DNA of 19,724 nucleotides from JBGTLW01 sp964614575. GTDB lineage: Bacteria > Planctomycetota > Phycisphaerae > Phycisphaerales > Phycisphaeraceae. Where the stretch lies: positions 1-19,724 of the forward strand of contig CAZTLX010000067.1 in NCBI GenBank assembly GCA_964614575.1, read 5' to 3'. The position numbers were made by a program, and so were the translations under genes. Shown here in pieces: positions 13,962-19,724 of this stretch. The notes beneath the pieces are model-generated. The model saw only the letters and a program-made list of their open reading frames with translations. It was not told the DNA's origin and ran no database searches. Position 1 is the first letter of the stretch; the number at the start of each line of letters is the position of its first letter.

Positions 13962-16049
13962 TCATAGGGCCTCTACAGAATCGCCATGAATGTCGCGTGT
14001 TATGGCCAAGCGTCTTCCGCCTGATGCCGGAAGGTTCCAGCCGATCACCTGCCTCCACGAAGCGGGCACACCAGGAAAGACGGTGTCGCCATCGCCGTCT
14101 GACCGTAGGAGCCCGGCCAAGACGGCACAGACGTAGGCCGCATACGAGGTATGGAAGTAGGGCCGAAGACCTTCAACCTCCTGAAGCGCTCCGGAGTCTC
14201 GCTCGATGGTGATGAGATTTCGGCGGATCATCAGCAGCCATGTGTGCCCATCGCCGAAGGTCGCGGCAGAAGCGGCAAAGGCGGAGGCAACAAAGCTGAT
14301 CATGCCCTTGTGACCGTTCGTCGCTTCGATGACGGCCGCGAAGGTTCTGTGCACTTTACCCTTGTCCAACTCGTGGGCCAGTTCCCAGCCCGGGAATCCG
14401 AAGTAGACGGGAAACCGCACGCCGAAGTAGCCCTCCTCGCGACGGAGCTCCTGCTGATCCAGGTGCTCCAGATATACGGCCTGGTTCTGCGGAATCAGGA
14501 TGCCGTCCGCACAGGCCGCCCATCGCTGTCGTTGCTCGGGGTCCACGCCTAAGCGTTCCGCCATCTCGGCCGCCTGGCGTAAAAGCCACTTGGCGGAGAG
14601 GACATTGTCCGAGACGTTACGACCGTCGAGATTTTCTGACGCTGAGTGCAGCAGGGGTGTGATGAATCCCCCTGCGGCTTTGTCCCAGCGTAACAGGCCA
14701 ACCCAGAACTCGGCGGCACCGCGCAGCATGGGGTAGACCGTGGACAACCTCAGGCACTCGTCGGGGTAGTACTGGTCGAGACGATAGGCGAGGGCTGCGG
14801 CGAACCCGTCAATATGACGCTGATGACCGCGCCGCATCCGGTCGTCGCCGTAGATGCTGATCTGGTGGCCAAACGCTCGTGCCCCGTCGGCGCCGGGGTG
14901 GGCGGCGTAGTGGCACGGGCAGCCGAACTGCTCTAAGCCAAACTCGACGACATCGCTGTTGTCGGAGGGGGGCTCCGCGTCCTTGTCATCCATGAAGAAT
15001 CGGACGTCGTCCGGGGAGAGCTTCTCCAGCAATATGCGGGCATTGCGCGCCTGACCTGCCGGCCGGTGCATTCGACGAAGCATCCGCCGCGCTCGCTGCG
15101 GATGGCCCAACGCGGTCCAGGCGAGGATGCCCCATCCAAAGCCATAGGTGAAAGCGACGCCCCGCCAAGCCCCATCGACATCGGCCAGAGGTGTTTCCTG
15201 AGGCAGCGCATATCGACTTCCGCTCGTCGAAAACAGCCAATAGACGCTGCGGTAGTAGAGGCGCTCGAGTTCGATATCGGGCAGCGACACCCAAGCCGAG
15301 GACAACCAGAGCCGATCCATGGCAGCGACATGAGCGCGAAGAGCGATGCCGTCATCCCGCTGATGGTCGATCGCCACTCCATGCGCGCGGTCGGCAAAGT
15401 CCAGCCCCTCCCATTCGGTCGTACACGCGAGGCTGACCTGCAACACCTCACCGGGCTGCATTAGCCAGACCAAGTCGTCATCCTCGTCAGATGGCTTGCT
15501 GGTCGTCACCGCACAGGCCCAGCGTGTATAGGCGCCGGGGGCTGAGGCCACATGAAAGAGACCCCCGTCGATGCGGGTTTGGCGGCTGCCCGGTGACTTC
15601 GGCAGCACAAGCCGCCAGCGTTGGGCGTGCTCACCCGCGCTGACGAGACGAATCTGTATGAGGGCCGTCTCCGCTTGTGATGCGAAGATGCTGCAGCGGT
15701 AAGCCAGCCCTTGCTTTGTCGCCAGCTCAGTTGTCAATACGGCCGTTCGCAAGTCCAGGTCCTGAGCGTAGTCGGTCACCTCCCCAAGTCCCTCGGCCGG
15801 CTCAAGACGCGGCCCCGCCACAACTCCCCGCCGCGTGGGGGAAAGCCACAGCGATGCAAGGAAGAAGTCATCAAAGCCCAAGCCGTCGGGACGGGCAAGA
15901 CCACCGATCTCGGTATTACCAATCAGAAACCCCAGTGATTCGGGCTTGTAGGTTCCGCGATGGAATCCATGACGCTTTAGCATCGCGTCACGATCCGCCG
16001 CTTTCTTCAAATCGACCGCTACGCGTGTGGTGGATTCTATGTCTTGCAT
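13962..16049 (-). CDS. GH95/GH65-like (alpha/alpha)6-barrel glycosidase
   Basis: A 695-residue enzyme with no signal peptide. Residues 35-75 (LGFLIGNTEIGGLARPDGLG) resemble the N-terminal beta-sandwich entry of GH95/GH65 clan proteins, where a 'GNG.LGA' loop precedes the substrate pocket. Residues 90-240 are beta-rich. From about 255 the helical toroid begins (LERLYYRSVYWLFSTSG). Paired helices continue through GFAAALAYRLDQYYPDECLR, VYPMLRGAAEFWVGLL and FITPLLHSASENLDGRNVS, with Glu472 at the position of the SPE glutamate of GH95. A C-terminal beta segment ends the protein (FPGVPASWRQVIGWNLPASG). GH95 members release alpha-L-fucose or alpha-L-galactose, which fits the neighbouring GH29. The exact family and sugar are uncertain. 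A GGAAG..GAGG site precedes ATG 16049, 36 bases after the GH2-like stop. Confidence 0.72.
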   Translation of the reverse strand: MQDIESTTRVAVDLKKAADRDAMLKRHGFHRGTYKPESLGFLIGNTEIGGLARPDGLGFDDFFLASLWLSPTRRGVVAGPRLEPAEGLGEVTDYAQDLDLRTAVLTTELATKQGLAYRCSIFASQAETALIQIRLVSAGEHAQRWRLVLPKSPGSRQTRIDGGLFHVASAPGAYTRWACAVTTSKPSDEDDDLVWLMQPGEVLQVSLACTTEWEGLDFADRAHGVAIDHQRDDGIALRAHVAAMDRLWLSSAWVSLPDIELERLYYRSVYWLFSTSGSRYALPQETPLADVDGAWRGVAFTYGFGWGILAWTALGHPQRARRMLRRMHRPAGQARNARILLEKLSPDDVRFFMDDKDAEPPSDNSDVVEFGLEQFGCPCHYAAHPGADGARAFGHQISIYGDDRMRRGHQRHIDGFAAALAYRLDQYYPDECLRLSTVYPMLRGAAEFWVGLLRWDKAAGGFITPLLHSASENLDGRNVSDNVLSAKWLLRQAAEMAERLGVDPEQRQRWAACADGILIPQNQAVYLEHLDQQELRREEGYFGVRFPVYFGFPGWELAHELDKGKVHRTFAAVIEATNGHKGMISFVASAFAASAATFGDGHTWLLMIRRNLITIERDSGALQEVEGLRPYFHTSYAAYVCAVLAGLLRSDGDGDTVFPGVPASWRQVIGWNLPASGGRRLAITRDIHGDSVEAL

Positions 16050-16085
16050 GACCTCGCTTCCATGTGTGCTGAGTTGGATCTACAC

Positions 16086-19000
16086 CTACCACCGCACCCA
16101 TCGATACGGCTCGTCACCCTCGGCCCAGTCGTCGCGGTAGTCCGGGTGGTAGAGCGAAGGCCAAACCTCGTCTTTGAGGCGGATATAAAGGCCATTAGGA
16201 CTGGTCAAGATGCCACCGCCGCCGATCTTGCTGGCCAGTCGTACGGCCAGCACGTTGGGCCCGGCTTTGACCAATGATGCGGGGACAGCGTAGGAACGGC
16301 TGGCCCAATAATCGCCAGCCCCGCCGACGCGCTGGCCGTTAAAGAAGGTTTCGTCCTGATCGCGCAAGGTCTGCTTGTTCGATTGGAACCGGCCGAACTC
16401 AAGCACCATTTCCTTGCCCGCCCAAGTTGTGGGAAGATCGATCATACGACGATAGACCGCCTCGCCTTCGAGGCCGCGCCACTCGGCACCATAGCTATCC
16501 CAGACATCCGGGACGCTGACACGCTGCCAGTTGCTGTCGTCCACCTCCACGCCGACCAGCACTTTGGCTTCATCGCTGATCGGGCGGCTTGGCAGGCGGT
16601 CCTTCCAGTCGAGAATGGGCGGGAGCTTGGCGGTCAGCTTCGCCTTCCACTCGTCGCCCGCCAGCAGCAGACGCGTGGGTCGGGGATGGATGGTCTGGGC
16701 ATCGGACTCGAAGTTCGCACCGAGGTTCGCCAGCACCTGGGCCATCGCTCGGGTCTGCCGCCATCGTGTGAAGCGCAGGTAGGGCTGCTTCTCGGTGTCG
16801 AACATTGTGGGATCAACCTGGCAGAAGATGGCGACGCCTTTGCCGACGATCTTGCGAGCCAGCAGGCCGTCTGCGCCGATCTCTGCGCCGCCGGTGATGA
16901 CGTTGGCTGGATGGAATGTACGGAACCTCAGGTCCGAGAGGCTCAGCCCGCGTGCCTCGGTCCATTCCGGCACGCTCGTCGCACCGTGGAACAGCTTGGC
17001 CCATTCCTCGGGTGTGCCGAGATTCAATGCCGAGCCGCGCCCATGGACCCAAGGCTTGAGAGCAGGGACCTCGCCAATGCGCGTGATCGTCACTCCGAGC
17101 GGTGCTGCTCCGGCGGGGCGTGCGAGGAACACGACGTTGCCTCCGGCTTCCATGAACGCATTGAGAGCAGAATCATCGGTCTTCGCGTCGCCGCTGATGA
17201 TCACCAGCACGCGGTCATCGCCACGGGCTTCTGGTAGCGCATCCACACGCTTGAACAGCACGCCGAGGTCGCTGAGTTGCTGTGCGGCTGCATCGCCGCC
17301 GAGATAGAAGACGCTGGTGGCTCGAACTGGAGCGACCAGATATTGCTGTGCTTCTCCGGAGGACTCTGCGCCGAATGCCAACGTCTTCAACTCGGCTTCA
17401 TGATAACGATCGCGTGCGACAGCACCCACGGGCCTCTGCCAGCCTTCCACCAGCCGCCTGACAATTCTCTCGGCCACCGGATCGCCCGCGGCGACGTGGT
17501 CTTCGAGATCGAGCTGGCACCAGATCACCCGGCCTTTGCCGACTTCCAATTCCATCAGTGGCGTGTATTGCAAGTCAAATCCACATTCGAGAATCGGACG
17601 CCAGCCGCTGTGATGCGGCTTCTCAATGGCCGCACTGCTGACTGACCCTGTGTTGCCCCAGCGCCACCCGAACGGAGGCTGCGGTGTTTCGCCGGAGCCG
17701 ACGGGGCTAACCGGCGGCAACAGCGTGCCGTTGCCGCGCCAGTCGCGCAGATCACGGGCTTCGAGGCCGAAGTTGAACGGGTGGTTTGCAATCGGGAAGA
17801 CCCGCCGCTCCACGTGTTGACTCACGCGGAACCCGCTGGCACGAAGGTAATCCGGATGCTGCTGGAAAATGACCACTTCCGCGCCCTCCAGCACCAACTG
17901 CTCCAGGTCGCCGGGCAGCGGCGCGCCATCGCTGAACGCCTCGCGCCCGATGTACAGGCGCGGCACGGGCTTGCCGTCCCACGGTTTGGTTGATTCGCCG
18001 GCGCTCTCCAGCATCGCCGTGGTCTGTCCCTTCGGGTCGTAGATCGCGACTGGCGCTTGGTCCCGAGCAGTGGATGAGCGTGGCCGGCTCCAGATCCGGA
18101 TTGCGAGCTCATCAGTGTGGCTGACTTCCCCGATCTGCGTGCTGAGTGAGATCACGGCGTCGGCCTTGTGTCCGCTGAACTGCGGAGTCTTGAACTGCAC
18201 GGGAATGAACAGGTTGCGCCCGACCTCCACTTCGCCGTCATTCTCAATCTGCTCGACGACCTGGCCGTCCATCTTCAGCGCAACGGTGAAGCGGTACTTC
18301 TGCTTCGCGCGGCTGTCGTTGATGATGGCGATCTGCTTGACGATCGTCTCGCCGGCCTCGTAATGGTGATCCTTGCGATAGAACGCCGGCTTGGCTTCCG
18401 CCAATCGGCGCTGAGTTTCTCTCGCCTCGAGCATGTCACCCGCAACCTCACGCTTTTCGTTCTTGTCGGGAATACCACCAGAGATGTACGCCAGCGTCGG
18501 CTGACCGTTGGCCACCAGCGCATCGCCGGCAAGCTGTTGGGTCTGATGCTCGGCGGTGAAAGGTTCGTAGCTGCCTTTAGGCGCGTGCGGATACCACGGC
18601 CCGCGCGTGCCGGGCGTCCAGGTATTGAACACCACACGGTCCTTGAACTCTTTGCCGCCCCAGGGCGCTGGATCGGCTGGATTTGAATGATTGAGGTTCG
18701 TCCAGGCATGTGCCCCGGACCAGGGCAGCACGCCGCCGGTGTGTCCCGCCGCGCGGAACGATCGCCATGTATTGTTGATGAACAGCGCCAGCACCTCCTG
18801 GAACTGCGGCTGGATGGGATGTTGCTTGCGATACTGCCAGCTATGCCAGCGGAACACGGTGCCGGCACCCTTATGCTCTTCGATGCCTTTGTACCCCGCG
18901 ATGATGTCGGCACGGAACCAGTCGGTTTCGAGCTTGTACGCCTCCGGGCCGAGATAGATGGCCGCGAACTCCGTGTGCCACGGCTCGGAGACGCCCGACG

Positions 19001-19724
19001 AACCGTGATCGGTGCGATTGCGGAAGAACGTCAGGTTGTCGGGCGCGCCGAACTCGATGCCGCAATAGGGCATGTCGGCGTTCATCACGTGCTCGCTCAT
19101 CCACTGTTCGCGTTCTTGCAGCGGGATGAGGTTGAGGTAGTGATTGGCCGTGTGGATGTCGCCGACGTATCCGCCGTGGTGCGTCATGACGGCTCGGGTG
19201 GGGTCGATCGCGCGGATGACATCGCAGGCCTCTTCGCCCTTGCGGTACTTGTCCAGCACGCCCGGGTTGTGCAGCACATCGCGCTTGCCCATGAGTTGCG
19301 GGCTGATGTCATTGCCATAGCCGAAGACATTGCCCGAATGGGCCCACACCAGGATCGAGGGGTGATTGCGGTTGCGGCGCACGATGTGCTGCGTGGTGTC
19401 GATCCATTTCTGTCGGGATTCCGGATCGTCCCACTTCTTTTCATTGAGGATGCCGACCATCGACCCGGCGCGGGCCATCATCGGAAAGCCGACTTCGTCC
19501 GCGATGCGGTAGTACATGTCGTCGGGATAGGCAACACCACGGCGGATCTCGTTGGGCCAGACTTCCGTGATGTTGAAGCCCGCCTCGATCATGTTCTCGA
19601 ACCCCGCTCGATACAGATCAGCCGTGCCCATAATCAGGCCGAAGCTGAAGGGGCGGAGTCGGAAGGGCATGCCGTTGAGGTAAAAATCCTTGCCCTCGAC
19701 CCAGAACTCGCGGAAGCCGAATCC
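16086..19724 (-). CDS. Giant GH2-like protein (beta-galactosidase fold) with GATase-like modules, 5' end outside window
   Basis: 1212 visible residues; the frame is open to the right edge (GFGFREFWVEGKDFYLNGMP, the GH2 'GFR...F.LNG.P' entry into the barrel), so ATG 19670 is not the start. The barrel spans about 1-430: AGFNITEVWPNEIRRG, DEVGFPMMAR, RNHPSILVWAHSGNVFG, ADMPYCGIEFGAPD. The canonical acid/base motif GNE is GNV here (Val at 19328-19326), while Glu224 in IEFG could be the nucleophile. An Ig-like region follows (about 430-560), then alpha/beta segments of the glutamine-amidotransferase-like kind seen in beta-galactosidases (VLVIISGDAKTDDSALNAFM, GGNVVFLARP). The C-terminal jelly-roll at about 1050-1180 (DSNWQRVSVPDVWDSYGAEW, DETFFNGQRVG) resembles the sugar-binding domain normally at GH2 N-termini. 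It is the first visible gene of the operon. The fold is clear, catalysis doubtful. Confidence 0.85.
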   Translation of the reverse strand, partial: GFGFREFWVEGKDFYLNGMPFRLRPFSFGLIMGTADLYRAGFENMIEAGFNITEVWPNEIRRGVAYPDDMYYRIADEVGFPMMARAGSMVGILNEKKWDDPESRQKWIDTTQHIVRRNRNHPSILVWAHSGNVFGYGNDISPQLMGKRDVLHNPGVLDKYRKGEEACDVIRAIDPTRAVMTHHGGYVGDIHTANHYLNLIPLQEREQWMSEHVMNADMPYCGIEFGAPDNLTFFRNRTDHGSSGVSEPWHTEFAAIYLGPEAYKLETDWFRADIIAGYKGIEEHKGAGTVFRWHSWQYRKQHPIQPQFQEVLALFINNTWRSFRAAGHTGGVLPWSGAHAWTNLNHSNPADPAPWGGKEFKDRVVFNTWTPGTRGPWYPHAPKGSYEPFTAEHQTQQLAGDALVANGQPTLAYISGGIPDKNEKREVAGDMLEARETQRRLAEAKPAFYRKDHHYEAGETIVKQIAIINDSRAKQKYRFTVALKMDGQVVEQIENDGEVEVGRNLFIPVQFKTPQFSGHKADAVISLSTQIGEVSHTDELAIRIWSRPRSSTARDQAPVAIYDPKGQTTAMLESAGESTKPWDGKPVPRLYIGREAFSDGAPLPGDLEQLVLEGAEVVIFQQHPDYLRASGFRVSQHVERRVFPIANHPFNFGLEARDLRDWRGNGTLLPPVSPVGSGETPQPPFGWRWGNTGSVSSAAIEKPHHSGWRPILECGFDLQYTPLMELEVGKGRVIWCQLDLEDHVAAGDPVAERIVRRLVEGWQRPVGAVARDRYHEAELKTLAFGAESSGEAQQYLVAPVRATSVFYLGGDAAAQQLSDLGVLFKRVDALPEARGDDRVLVIISGDAKTDDSALNAFMEAGGNVVFLARPAGAAPLGVTITRIGEVPALKPWVHGRGSALNLGTPEEWAKLFHGATSVPEWTEARGLSLSDLRFRTFHPANVITGGAEIGADGLLARKIVGKGVAIFCQVDPTMFDTEKQPYLRFTRWRQTRAMAQVLANLGANFESDAQTIHPRPTRLLLAGDEWKAKLTAKLPPILDWKDRLPSRPISDEAKVLVGVEVDDSNWQRVSVPDVWDSYGAEWRGLEGEAVYRRMIDLPTTWAGKEMVLEFGRFQSNKQTLRDQDETFFNGQRVGGAGDYWASRSYAVPASLVKAGPNVLAVRLASKIGGGGILTSPNGLYIRLKDEVWPSLYHPDYRDDWAEGDEPYRWVRW

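Noticed and set aside
16383..17237. 284-codon plus-strand open frame
   Set aside because: It is antisense to the GH2-like gene, whose frame has clear domain content. Nothing in the opposite translation is recognisable.
1..19724. CRISPR arrays, rRNA genes and replication origin
   Set aside because: No regularly spaced repeats, rRNA-like sequence or origin-type box clusters were seen on reading either strand.

Overview
The window most likely comes from a Planctomycetes bacterium, probably of the Phycisphaerae type. This is an inference, not a search result. It rests on high G+C, a tyrosine integrase with the planctomycete-style start MASIST..NG, ExbB with a cleavable leader and long extension, large leaderless glycosidases, and a C-terminal beta-sandwich of the 'W..AGPF...FPPE..VDL' type that I associate with planctomycete glycan proteins.

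Left region (1-2821) is housekeeping-like and very G+C-rich. On the minus strand, tRNA-Gln(TTG) is followed by a single-domain GlmU-type nucleotidyltransferase and by prs, which enters from the left edge. The last two overlap by ATGA. On the plus strand a Gfo/Idh/MocA oxidoreductase is followed by tRNA-Ile2 (CAT anticodon, lysidine type).

Scar region (2822-4880): directly against the 3' end of tRNA-Ile2 lies a tyrosine integrase gene that has lost its catalytic C-terminus. It is followed by a short, apparently frameshifted membrane ORF and the 3' end of an IS3-family transposase. This looks like the decayed edge of an island inserted at the tRNA, and G+C falls beyond it.

Right region (4881-19724) is a polysaccharide-utilisation locus, all on the minus strand. 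In transcription order it encodes a giant GH2-like protein (5' end outside the window), a GH95/GH65-like (alpha/alpha)6 glycosidase, a possible 34-residue ORF, an oligogalacturonate-lyase-like beta-propeller (PL22 type) and a GH29 alpha-L-fucosidase. After a 310-base AT-rich gap come ExbB, ExbD, an 880-residue TonB/TolA-like transducer and a GH28-like beta-helix enzyme. The gene content points to a fucose- and uronate-containing glycan such as pectin or an algal polysaccharide. The GH28, GH29, propeller and GH95-like enzymes show no signal peptide, which suggests intracellular degradation after uptake.

The most interesting element is the ExbB-ExbD-880aa cassette. The third protein carries the SxxxHGA motif of TonB/TolA in its only membrane helix. 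It then has about 400 residues of coiled coil, and instead of a TonB or TolA C-domain it ends in a carbohydrate-enzyme-type beta-sandwich. It could be a proton-motive-force-driven periplasmic arm that binds glycan or a glycan receptor.
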